DNA of 48,326 nucleotides from Candidatus Thermoflexus japonica (GTDB taxonomy: Bacteria; Chloroflexota; Anaerolineae; Thermoflexales; Thermoflexaceae), in NCBI GenBank assembly GCA_002898735.1, contig BEHY01000014.1, positions 1 to 48,326 on the forward strand. Direction: 5' to 3'. Within the stretch, counting starts at the first letter, position 1. Each line of letters opens with the position of its first letter. The notes under the pieces are model-generated. The model ran no database searches, had not been told where the DNA came from, and was given only the letters and a program-made list of their open reading frames with translations. Positions 1-6,995 of this stretch are shown here, one piece after another. Position numbers and translations under genes: made by a program.

Positions 1-94
1 GCCCCTCCACCCGCAGGCCTCCAAAGAAGCGGATCCGCCAGGCCGGGCGGGCCGCCATCGGAACACCCGCCGCATCGAACGCCAGAGGGATCAT
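1..94 (-). CDS. Partial N-terminus, possible SARP/BTAD-family transcriptional regulator
   Basis: Reading leftward from an ATG at 94 gives 31 codons that stay open to the window edge. A G-rich ribosome-binding stretch (GGTGGGGGG) lies just upstream at about 101-108, and a second in-frame ATG is at 58. The visible protein contains WRIRFFGGLRVEG, which resembles the first beta-strand of BTAD/SARP activators (typically a short I-R-L-F-G-G-F-R-V-E stretch). Such regulators are frequent in Chloroflexota. The identification rests on about a dozen residues and is tentative; the rest of the gene is outside the window. Confidence 0.35.
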   Translation of the reverse strand, partial: MIPLAFDAAGVPMAARPAWRIRFFGGLRVEG

Positions 95-142
95 CGGAAA
101 CCCCCCACCGGGCCCGGGTCGACCTGCCACTTCCTGCCGAAA

Positions 143-187
143 ATTCTAATACAATTCCCCCCTGTTTTGTCACGATCCTGTCACGAT
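143..187 (-). promoter_or_regulatory. Putative leftward promoter overlapped by a 9-bp direct repeat
   Basis: On the minus strand GTGACA (168-173) is followed after 16 bp by TATTAG (146-151), a plausible promoter for the leftward gene starting at 94. The -35 region coincides with the first of two exact direct repeats TGTCACGAT at 168-176 and 179-187. Their 11-bp centre-to-centre spacing is about one helical turn, so a regulator could bind both on one DNA face. This is inferred from sequence only. Confidence 0.3.
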
Positions 188-274
188 GGGCGGATATGAT
201 GAGGGTGGAGACTCCTCCCCGAAGCCCCCACCTCGGCAGGTCGGGGAGGGGTAATTCCGAGGGGGGGAAGACCC

Positions 275-565
275 ATGTCGAACCGGTGGCTGTTATATGA
301 CGGCGGGTGCGTGGTGTGCGCCGCCCTGGCGCGGGAGGTGGAGGCCTTAAGCGCCGGGCGGCTGGGGGTGCGGAGTCTCCGAGAACCGGAGATTCAGGCC
401 CTGCTGGACCGCATCCGGCCGGGCTGGCGCTGGGAGCCAATGCTTTTGGAGGTAGAAGGGGAGCGCGTCCAGGTCTTCACCGGGCTGACGATGCGGGCGC
501 ATCTCACGCCGATCCTGGATCTCGAAGATCCGCCTTCCCTCGACGAGGAGTTCCTCGAAAAATGA
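275..565 (+). CDS. DCC-family (DUF393) thiol-disulfide oxidoreductase-like protein, short copy
   Basis: This 96-residue protein opens with LLYDGGCVVC, the DxxCxxC signature of the DCC/DUF393 family, whose members are predicted thioredoxin-like redox proteins. The ATG at 275 follows the purine-rich stretch GAGGGGGGGAAG. The first 70 or so residues are nearly identical to the gene at 667, so the two are a recent tandem duplication. After residue about 79 this copy loses similarity and ends early inside a small hairpin, lacking the C-terminal 50 residues of its neighbour. Both Cys and the Asp are intact, so it may keep redox activity, but it could also be a decaying duplicate. No substrate can be inferred. 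Confidence 0.7.
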   Translation: MSNRWLLYDGGCVVCAALAREVEALSAGRLGVRSLREPEIQALLDRIRPGWRWEPMLLEVEGERVQVFTGLTMRAHLTPILDLEDPPSLDEEFLEK

Positions 566-604
566 GGAAGGCCGGATGGCTTTTTCCTCAAAAAAAATGA
601 GGAA
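551..604. repeat. Two near-identical short hairpins at the 3' end of the truncated DCC gene
   Basis: TTCCTC (551-556) pairs with GAGGAA (564-569), and a second copy of the same arms occurs at 584-589 and 599-604, each with an A-rich loop. The first hairpin contains the stop codon of the gene at 275. They look like a local duplication at the breakpoint where the two DCC copies diverge. Neither has a U-tract after the stem, so neither is a convincing terminator. Confidence 0.4.
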
Positions 605-666
605 GCGCGGGGAGGACGAAGGGGCTCAGATGAAGGGTGAAGTCCTTCCTCTCTGGAGGTGAGGCC

Positions 667-1071
667 ATGACCGAGCGCTATCTCTTATACGACAGCGGGT
701 GTTCGGTGTGCGCGGCCCTGGCCCGGGAGGTGGAGACCCGGAGCGGCGGGCGGCTGGGGGTGCGGAGTCTCCGAGAACCGGAGATCCAGGCCCTGCTGGA
801 CCGCGTCCGGCCGGGCTGGCACTGGGAGCCGATGCTTGTGGAGATCGAGGGGGAGCGGGTGCGGGTCTTCACAGGCCTGGCGATGCGGATGCGGTTGCTC
901 CAGCTCCTGGGCCCCGTGCGGGCCCTGCGGGTGGCCCGGGCCGTGGCCCGCTTCGGCGGGCCGGTGCTGGGGGTGGATTGGGGGAGGCGCGATTTCCTCC
1001 GCCGCGCTTTGGGCGCGCTGGCCGGATGGATCGCCCTCCGGGGCCTGGACCCGAACGCCGAGACTACTTAG
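667..1071 (+). CDS. DCC-family (DUF393) thiol-disulfide oxidoreductase-like protein, full copy
   Basis: This 134-residue protein carries LLYDSGCSVC near the N-terminus, the DxxCxxC redox signature of DUF393/DCC proteins. I place the start at the ATG at 667, because CTGGAGGTGAGG lies just upstream; an in-frame start at 637 has no such site. It is the longer member of a tandem pair with the gene at 275. The C-terminus is odd: WGRRDFLRRALGALAGW resembles a twin-arginine signal or a membrane anchor but sits at the end of the protein. That could be a tail anchor, or the residue of a fusion to a lost exported protein. Redox chemistry is a family expectation; the partner is unknown. Confidence 0.75.
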   Translation: MTERYLLYDSGCSVCAALAREVETRSGGRLGVRSLREPEIQALLDRVRPGWHWEPMLVEIEGERVRVFTGLAMRMRLLQLLGPVRALRVARAVARFGGPVLGVDWGRRDFLRRALGALAGWIALRGLDPNAETT

Positions 1072-1132
1072 CTGGCCCGTGACCTCGTGGCCTTAAGGAT
1101 ATGCGTGCTAAATTGACTTGTTGGAGGAGAAG

Positions 1133-2734
1133 ATGAAGATTGGAATTTGGCTTCGAGCGGTTTTGGGGACGGGAGGGATCGTGTTCACCGTATTGGGCTG
1201 CTGGAGGACAGGGATGCCCTCCCCCTCCATAGAATCCTTCGCATCGACCCGCCAGACCACTCCTACAACCTTCCGATGGCCGACGGAGACGTGGCCCCCG
1301 CTTCCCACGCGGACTCCGACCCCAATCTGCTATCCTCCAGGGTTGAACGCCCTTCGCCAGCTCCGGGAAATGCGGCTGGAGGAATGGCAATGGCAGGAAC
1401 TGAACCTTCCCGGTCATCGAGCCCGTCACCTCCCGGGCTCCCCACTGCCGGTTTTTCCTGTCGCCGTTCTGGCCACGCCAGACGGACCCCGGTTGCACGT
1501 AGAATGGAAGGAGAGCATTGAAAGTTTCATCCCAACGGCCGCAGCGCTCCTGGATGAGATCGGGAACGCTCATCGCTGGCTTTACCGGGATGAAGAAGAG
1601 GCAATAGGATGGTCGAAAGGATGGATAGAGCGGTTCCCCGACGGACGTTGGTTGTGGGCCTCCACATCCCCCACGACTCGTTTCCTCCTCACAACGTCCT
1701 CCGGCACACGGATTTTCGAGGCCCCGGTGCCCATGATGTGGGTGCGGTGGGCCGGGGATGAGATAGCTTTTGCCGCGGCAGCAGATTCGTGGGACCTGTG
1801 GCGACTGGACCTGCGGACGGGCAGGTGGGAGAAGGTGCCACGGGGGGAGGGGCTGGGGAAGGCATTTCTCCTGGCGCCGGATAGGAGCGCCGGGTTTGGA
1901 TCGCGAGATCTTGAGGGAAGGATGGAGCAGTGGTGGTGGGTGGGCACGGTGGAGTGGTGGCGGGTCGTCCCTCGATGGGGAGCGGCAGCGGAGCGGCTGG
2001 GAGCGGTCACCTACCCGCCCATCATCGGGCGAGGCGGCACTGCCTCCGACACAGGCCCAATCGGAGACTCCCCGTATTGGGTGATTGGGCTGCCCAATCG
2101 GTGGTTCGGGGAGGGCTTCTTGGTCGACCTCCGGCGAGGAGAGGTGGTTTCGCCTACCCTCATCGGATTGCCGGCCGACGCTTACTTTTTGGGGATCCGG
2201 CTGGCACCCGATGGGCGGTGGGTGGCCTTCGAGCTGCCGCCTCCGTCGGGGAAGGTGCAAGGACCCAAAGATCCCGGAGTGCGGCTCTACGTGGCGCCGG
2301 CGGGGGATCTGCGCAGCGGCTTCTGGCTGGAGGGAATGGGGCTGGTGATCGAGGGTAGGCGGATGGTGGGCTGGGGGGAGCATCCTCGGTTTCTGGTGGT
2401 GGAAGATCGGCGGGAGGGCGGGTTGCGGCTGGTGCCGCTGCCACCGTCGGAGAAGGCACCCCAGGGATATCAGCTGGCGGGGGCGAGGCTTCCGCTGGCA
2501 GTGGTGCCGGGGGGCGTGGTGACCGCAGGGGAAGGTGGGCGGGTGATGATGTGGGATGCGCGGGGACAGCAGGTGGCGGCGATAGACCTGCGGCCCCCGT
2601 ATGAGGCCGTTCACGCGCTGCTACCGGAGGTGGAAGGAGGGAAAACCCGACGAGTGTGGATCGGGGCGCAGTCGTCGCAGCCGACCTGGGAGAAGCGATG
2701 CACCTACGGGCTGATCGAGTGGACCCTGCCGTGA
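1133..2734 (+). CDS. Lipoprotein, predicted beta-propeller-like body (paralog 1 of 3)
   Basis: The 533-residue protein begins with a signal peptide ending in a lipobox (VLGC, lipidated Cys23). A Pro/Thr-rich linker runs to about residue 65, followed by a long body rich in short beta-like segments and a PDGRW turn as in propeller folds. The ATG at 1133 is preceded by GGAGGAGA; an in-frame TTG at 1118 lies upstream of that site. The mature protein has only two further cysteines: Cys66 at the start of the body and Cys523 in the closing motif CTYGLIEW. The same arrangement in paralogs 2 and 3 suggests a disulfide joining first and last strands. It is predicted to sit on the outer face of the membrane. 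I recognise no named family; ligand or enzymatic role unknown. Confidence 0.8.
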   Translation: MKIGIWLRAVLGTGGIVFTVLGCWRTGMPSPSIESFASTRQTTPTTFRWPTETWPPLPTRTPTPICYPPGLNALRQLREMRLEEWQWQELNLPGHRARHLPGSPLPVFPVAVLATPDGPRLHVEWKESIESFIPTAAALLDEIGNAHRWLYRDEEEAIGWSKGWIERFPDGRWLWASTSPTTRFLLTTSSGTRIFEAPVPMMWVRWAGDEIAFAAAADSWDLWRLDLRTGRWEKVPRGEGLGKAFLLAPDRSAGFGSRDLEGRMEQWWWVGTVEWWRVVPRWGAAAERLGAVTYPPIIGRGGTASDTGPIGDSPYWVIGLPNRWFGEGFLVDLRRGEVVSPTLIGLPADAYFLGIRLAPDGRWVAFELPPPSGKVQGPKDPGVRLYVAPAGDLRSGFWLEGMGLVIEGRRMVGWGEHPRFLVVEDRREGGLRLVPLPPSEKAPQGYQLAGARLPLAVVPGGVVTAGEGGRVMMWDARGQQVAAIDLRPPYEAVHALLPEVEGGKTRRVWIGAQSSQPTWEKRCTYGLIEWTLP

Positions 2735-2877
2735 GAGAGCGAGAGAAAGGGCGGGCGCTGCTGGACCGCATTCAGGGCAGTTGTTTTCGGTCCCCCTGAA
2801 CTTGGGGGATCGGAAGGGGGTTGCCATGGATCTGGCTGATCGCCCAGCCTATCGATCCCTCTTTATCGCTGGTATTT

Positions 2878-3051
2878 TTAACTTGACATTGTTCAATTCG
2901 GGCTCTTTGACCTCTCCCAACTGCCAAGGACGGCCTTGTAGCGCAGGCTGAAAGCCTGCGCCGCGGGCGCAAGCCCGCGTTCACCGTCTTATACGGGCTG
3001 AAGCCCGTGCTACGTCACGGCGGCACGGCAAATCTAACAATGTCAAGTTAA
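2878..3051. repeat. 174-bp MITE-like element with perfect 16-bp terminal inverted repeats
   Basis: TTAACTTGACATTGTT (2878-2893) is matched exactly in inverted orientation by AACAATGTCAAGTTAA (3036-3051). Between them lie three hairpins in a row: 2941-2961 (9-bp stem), 2962-2979 (7-bp stem, GCAA loop) and 2993-3008 (7-bp stem). The hairpin block is itself bounded by TGTAGC and GCTAC. No coding sequence and no obvious target-site duplication is present. The right end is 4 bp from the ribosome-binding site of the gene at 3070, so the element forms most of that gene's 5' region. It fits a non-autonomous element or an extragenic palindromic mosaic; no transposase for it is in the window. Confidence 0.6.
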
Positions 3052-3069
3052 GCTTGGAGGAATTTGAAA

Positions 3070-4650
3070 ATGCGGCGATGGGTGCTATTCCCCCTGGGGA
3101 TCATCGGGTTGCTGATCGGTTGTGGCCGGGGCGCTCCCTCTTCCCCTTCGGCTTCTCCCTCCCCCGCTGCGACGGCAGTTCCCACCTCCGCTTCCCCCTC
3201 CCCCTGGGTGACGGCTGCCTCCTCTCCGATCCCTTCCGCCCATTGCGGATTGCCGTTCCAGCCCTCCCGTAGCCTTCCGTCCGTTGACCTCTTATCCCTG
3301 ACCTGGACGACACAGCCGTTCCCCGGGCTTCCCATCCGCCTTCTGGGCCCCTCTCTCCGTCCGTTGCTCCCTTGGGGCGTTTCCCCCGATGGCCGCTGGC
3401 TCGTGATCGCCTCCCCTCAGGACGAGCTCCGAGGGCTCGCGGAGATCGCCCGGGTTGCCCGACACCCGCTGAACCGATCGATCTGGCTGAACCGCTCGAT
3501 CACCCTGCTCAGTCCCCTGGTGCAACCCTCCGCACGACCCCTCCCGGCCTGGACTCGCTGGCAGGGATGGCCCTGGACGGTGAGCTGGCTGAAGGATGGA
3601 ACTGCCCTCTGGGTGAATGAAGAGGGACAGATCGAATGGGGGGATGGCACAGCGGTCGAGCAGCTCCCGGCGCCTGCTCCACTGGTCTGGATCGAGGGAT
3701 CCCCGTCGGGGCAGGGCTTCGCCCGGGACACGACGGGGGGCCTGTGGCGTTTCGATCTTCCACGCCGGCGCTGGGAGCCGGTGACGCCCGCAGAGCTCCA
3801 GGGAAGCACGCTGGGGGGCTGGGGCCCAGATCACACCTGGTTCCTGGTTTGGACCGACTGCCCGCCGATGACGCCCCCCGGACCGGAACTCCCGGGGGCG
3901 ACGTGGCAGGGGCTTCGTTTCTGGCGTGTACCCCTGAGGGAGGACCAGCCTGCCCGACGGCTGGGCCAGGTGGTTCTGCCCATGGTGGGCACCGATGCAT
4001 GGATGCCCCCCCATCAGCCGTTAGAGGACGGCTCCCGATGGATCTTGGGGCTGCCCCTGGGAAATGGGGGCATCGGGGCGTTGGTGGATGTCGAGGAAGG
4101 TCGATGGTGGGATGCAGCTGCCCTGGGGCTCCCACCCGGATGGTTCGTGCGGGAGATCCAAGCCTCTCCGCGCGGCGGATGGGTGGCCATTCATGCCCAG
4201 CGCCAAGAGGCCCCCGAGCTCCCAGGGCGGTTGATCCTCCGATCCGCAGCGTTGCAAGGCAGCAGCTGGGAGAGGGAGGGCATGGGAGTGGTCGCCTGGC
4301 ACCCCGAGGATCGGGCCGTGGTGCTGGGAGAAGGGGGATTCGGACCGCCGGACACGCTGGCTCCCCTCCGGTTGCTGCCCCTGCCCCCCACCCAGGAGCC
4401 GACGACCCTGGGAGTGGCGGGTTGGCCGATCGCCTTCACCCAGGATCGCGTGGTAGCGGTGGACCGGGCGCATCCTGCTCGAGTGCTTGCCTTCGACCTG
4501 GAGGGCCACCTTCGGGACACGCTGGACCTATCTGGATGGGTCGAGCGGGTGCGCACACTCCTGGGAGCGGGAGCAGCCGTATATCTGGACGTGGGATGGA
4601 CGGAAGGAGAGGGCTGTCGCTACGGCCTGATCGAATGGATCCCCCGGTGA
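3070..4650 (+). CDS. Lipoprotein, predicted beta-propeller-like body (paralog 2 of 3)
   Basis: The 526-residue lipoprotein has a short signal peptide with lipobox LIGC (Cys18), a Ser/Pro/Thr/Ala linker to about residue 57, then a propeller-like body with repeated SPDGRW and SPRGGW turns. GGAGG at 3056-3060 is 9 bp from the ATG at 3070; the TTG at 3064 would be too close to it. Cys59 opens the body and Cys516 lies in the closing motif CRYGLIEW, matching the Cys pair of paralogs 1 and 3; two or more extra residues such as the WTDC cysteine are private to this copy. The next paralog begins 21 bp after its stop, so these two are probably co-transcribed, while the 174-bp inverted-repeat element separates it from paralog 1. 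Function unknown. Confidence 0.8.
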   Translation: MRRWVLFPLGIIGLLIGCGRGAPSSPSASPSPAATAVPTSASPSPWVTAASSPIPSAHCGLPFQPSRSLPSVDLLSLTWTTQPFPGLPIRLLGPSLRPLLPWGVSPDGRWLVIASPQDELRGLAEIARVARHPLNRSIWLNRSITLLSPLVQPSARPLPAWTRWQGWPWTVSWLKDGTALWVNEEGQIEWGDGTAVEQLPAPAPLVWIEGSPSGQGFARDTTGGLWRFDLPRRRWEPVTPAELQGSTLGGWGPDHTWFLVWTDCPPMTPPGPELPGATWQGLRFWRVPLREDQPARRLGQVVLPMVGTDAWMPPHQPLEDGSRWILGLPLGNGGIGALVDVEEGRWWDAAALGLPPGWFVREIQASPRGGWVAIHAQRQEAPELPGRLILRSAALQGSSWEREGMGVVAWHPEDRAVVLGEGGFGPPDTLAPLRLLPLPPTQEPTTLGVAGWPIAFTQDRVVAVDRAHPARVLAFDLEGHLRDTLDLSGWVERVRTLLGAGAAVYLDVGWTEGEGCRYGLIEWIPR

Positions 4651-4670
4651 GCTTAGGAGAAGGGATACCG

Positions 4671-6449
4671 ATGCGAGCCGAGACGGTTCTTCGCTGGGTC
4701 ATCGTCTGGGGGATGCTGGCGGTAGGGATCTGGGGGGCTTGCCAGCCCTTGCGGCCATCCGCCCCTTCACCGACTTCCACGCCAGCCACCCTTCTATCAA
4801 TTCCCACGCGCCCCTCGGGAGGGATCACCCCTACCCGGGCCGCCGCAAGGACCCCATCCCTCACCCCTCCGGCCTGTGTGTTTCAGGAGATCTCGGATCC
4901 GGAGAACCCCACGCCGGCCGATCGTGCCTTGCTGCCGGATCCTTCCCGCTGGCGGTGGGAGCCGGCATCGGCGGGCGGGCAACCTCTACGCGGGATCCGT
5001 GGTCTGATCCAGCCGCCTCTGCCCTGGCGGGTTTCGTCGGGAGGGACGGCGCTGGAAGTGCGGTTGTTGCTGAACCGGAACGCCCGGGCCGTTCAGGTGG
5101 CCCTGGACCTGCGGGGGGAGGCCCATCAGCGGTTGCATCCGGAGGAGGCCTGGGATGTCTTTCTGAGCCCGGAGCTGATCTTCCAGCCCCACGTGCGGGG
5201 AGCGGCTTGGGGAGGTGCGGCCTGGGAGCTCTGGTTGCCGCGGGCCGCAGCCCAGCTGCGGGCGCGGCAGGAGGCCTTCCCCTCGGATCGGATAGGATCC
5301 CAGCAGCTGCAGGTGACGCCGGATGGGCGGGTGAGGCTGGAGGATCCGACCCGCGGCGTTTCTCGGGACCTGGGGGCGCCGGCGCCGATGGAGGAGGCGT
5401 TGGTGATGACCGGGACCATCGTGCTGGCACGGGAACGGAATCGGTCGATGTGGTGGCGGGGGGACGCCGCCACGGGACAGTGGGAGCGGTTGGGGGAGAT
5501 CCCAGAGGACCATCCCGGGGACTGGGTCTTTCGGAGCTGGGCGTGGGATCGCTCCGAGTGGATGTGGCTGGCGATCGGCGGCGTCAACGGCCTTGAGCCG
5601 GCCCACAGTCCCTCCTGGCGCATCCCGGCTCATCCTGAAGCTCCGCTTCAGTCCTTTCCGCCGCTCCCCATCTCCCGGATCCCAGGGGATGGCCCCGAGC
5701 CCGTGTGCGACCTGTTCCCTGTGGGGACCTCGGGCCGGTGGCTGTTGTGGTGCCGGGTGGCGATCCTGCGGCCCGAAGGCAAGCCGGTTGTGCAATTTGG
5801 GGTGACCATCGATGGGACCACCGGGCGGGTGGAGGGCCCAGAGGATCTGGGATTGAAGGATCCGCTGGTGGATCTGCCAAAGGGCGGGGTGATGGGGCCG
5901 AGCTTCTATCTTTCCCCCGATGGGCGGTGGCTGGCGGTGGAGTTCGCGGAGGTGGGACCGGAGGGCGGCTGGCGGGGAGGGCGGAGCCTGTATTTGCTGG
6001 ATGGGGCGCAGCCGGGATGGGTGCGCCGGTGGCCGGGTCGGACCTGGGTAGCCTGGGATCCGGCAGGGGGTGGGGTGGTGCTGTGGGACGTGGGGGCGGA
6101 TCAGCTGGAGTGGCTGCGGCTGCCTCCGGGTCCCAGCGGGGAGCCGGTGCCCTTAGCGGAGGCGGCGACCGCCGGGCCGCTGGCCTTTTTTGCCAGGGGC
6201 CTGGTGACCGTGTCGCGGACCCATCCGGCGACGGTGCAGTTCTGGGATTGGGAAGGGCGGTGGCAGGGAGAGTGGGATCTTTCCTCGCTCGTGGAGCGGA
6301 TCTACGGCCTGCTGGGGGAAGGGGAGCGGGTGTGGATAGGGGCTTTCGAACGGGTGGCGCTCGGGGCACCCTGTCGCTTCGCCCTGCTGGAGGCCCAACC
6401 CCCGCTTCCTTCAAGCCCCGGCGCCCCGGATGAGCATCCTGGAGGCTGA
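4671..6449 (+). CDS. Lipoprotein, predicted beta-propeller-like body (paralog 3 of 3)
   Basis: The 592-residue protein starts at the ATG at 4671, preceded by AGGAGAAGGG and only 21 bp after the previous gene. The reading frame is open far upstream, but that part is antisense-like filler overlapping the previous gene. It has a signal peptide with lipobox WGAC (Cys24), a Pro/Thr-rich linker, Cys69 at the start of the body and Cys568 in CRFALLEA, the counterpart of CxYGLIEW in the other two paralogs. SPDGRWLAVEF and SGRWLLWC are propeller-like turns. A 17-residue Pro-rich tail follows the closing motif, and extra cysteines occur mid-protein (PVCDLF, LLWCRV). It forms an operon with the gene at 3070. 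Function unknown; extracytoplasmic binding or scaffold role inferred. Confidence 0.8.
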   Translation: MRAETVLRWVIVWGMLAVGIWGACQPLRPSAPSPTSTPATLLSIPTRPSGGITPTRAAARTPSLTPPACVFQEISDPENPTPADRALLPDPSRWRWEPASAGGQPLRGIRGLIQPPLPWRVSSGGTALEVRLLLNRNARAVQVALDLRGEAHQRLHPEEAWDVFLSPELIFQPHVRGAAWGGAAWELWLPRAAAQLRARQEAFPSDRIGSQQLQVTPDGRVRLEDPTRGVSRDLGAPAPMEEALVMTGTIVLARERNRSMWWRGDAATGQWERLGEIPEDHPGDWVFRSWAWDRSEWMWLAIGGVNGLEPAHSPSWRIPAHPEAPLQSFPPLPISRIPGDGPEPVCDLFPVGTSGRWLLWCRVAILRPEGKPVVQFGVTIDGTTGRVEGPEDLGLKDPLVDLPKGGVMGPSFYLSPDGRWLAVEFAEVGPEGGWRGGRSLYLLDGAQPGWVRRWPGRTWVAWDPAGGGVVLWDVGADQLEWLRLPPGPSGEPVPLAEAATAGPLAFFARGLVTVSRTHPATVQFWDWEGRWQGEWDLSSLVERIYGLLGEGERVWIGAFERVALGAPCRFALLEAQPPLPSSPGAPDEHPGG

Positions 6450-6679
6450 CAAGGGGGGATCCAGGCGTGGATCAGTCTGGATCTGACTGGTATTCAAGAA
6501 CGGGTGGGCGCCGCTTGCGGCTGAAGGAAACCTCGAGAGGACTGTCGAATATCGCGGAGAAACCGGTGGGCATCAGAAAGGGAATCGCCCGTTTCCCATT
6601 TATGGAGAGGGAGAGCAGGCTTATCGGGCCTATTTCGAATGCAGGGCCTCCGTAAGAGGATGCACGCCCTGGGGAGGCC

Positions 6680-6898
6680 ATGGCGTTCACGCCGGATGGA
6701 CAGGAGGTACTGGTGGATGCAGGCGTTGTGCTCCGGCTCTCGGTGGAAACCGGCCAGCGGATTGGCGCCCTGAACCCAACAGGGGATGTGAAGGCGCTGG
6801 CGATATCGCCCGATGACCGATGGGCAGCGGGAAGCGACGCGGAGGGCATCACGATCTGGGATCTGGGAACGGGTCAGGCGGTTCGGCTTGCGGTCCTA
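6680..6898 (+). pseudogene. WD40-repeat protein remnant
   Basis: About 73 codons from the ATG at 6680 encode one and a half WD40-type blades: AFTPDGQEVLVDAG, then LAISPDDRWAAGSDAEG and ITIWDLGTGQAVRL. The similarity stops abruptly after RLAVL, and the frame continues into unrelated low-complexity sequence that overlaps the oppositely oriented methyltransferase gene. An intact WD40 propeller needs about seven such repeats, so this is a fragment of a larger gene, probably lost by deletion. I see nothing recognisable in 6450-6679 upstream of it. It lies next to three propeller-like lipoproteins but is not obviously derived from them. Confidence 0.6.
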
Positions 6899-6995
6899 TC
6901 ACCGAAGGAACCACCCCGATTTATCGCTGGTATTACCAGTGGGAAATTTCGCGGTGGAACCGGCCTGCCCGGAGGGAATCCGGCATCGGCTCCCC

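Noticed and set aside
3636..4670. Coding extension upstream of the third lipoprotein
   Set aside because: The open frame overlaps the second lipoprotein in another frame and has no family resemblance; a lipoprotein signal peptide with its own ribosome-binding site begins at 4671.
2862..6934. A 15-mer TTTATCGCTGGTATT present at 2862-2876 and 6920-6934
   Set aside because: One exact 15-bp match between two places in a 48-kb window is within chance expectation, and the flanks do not align.
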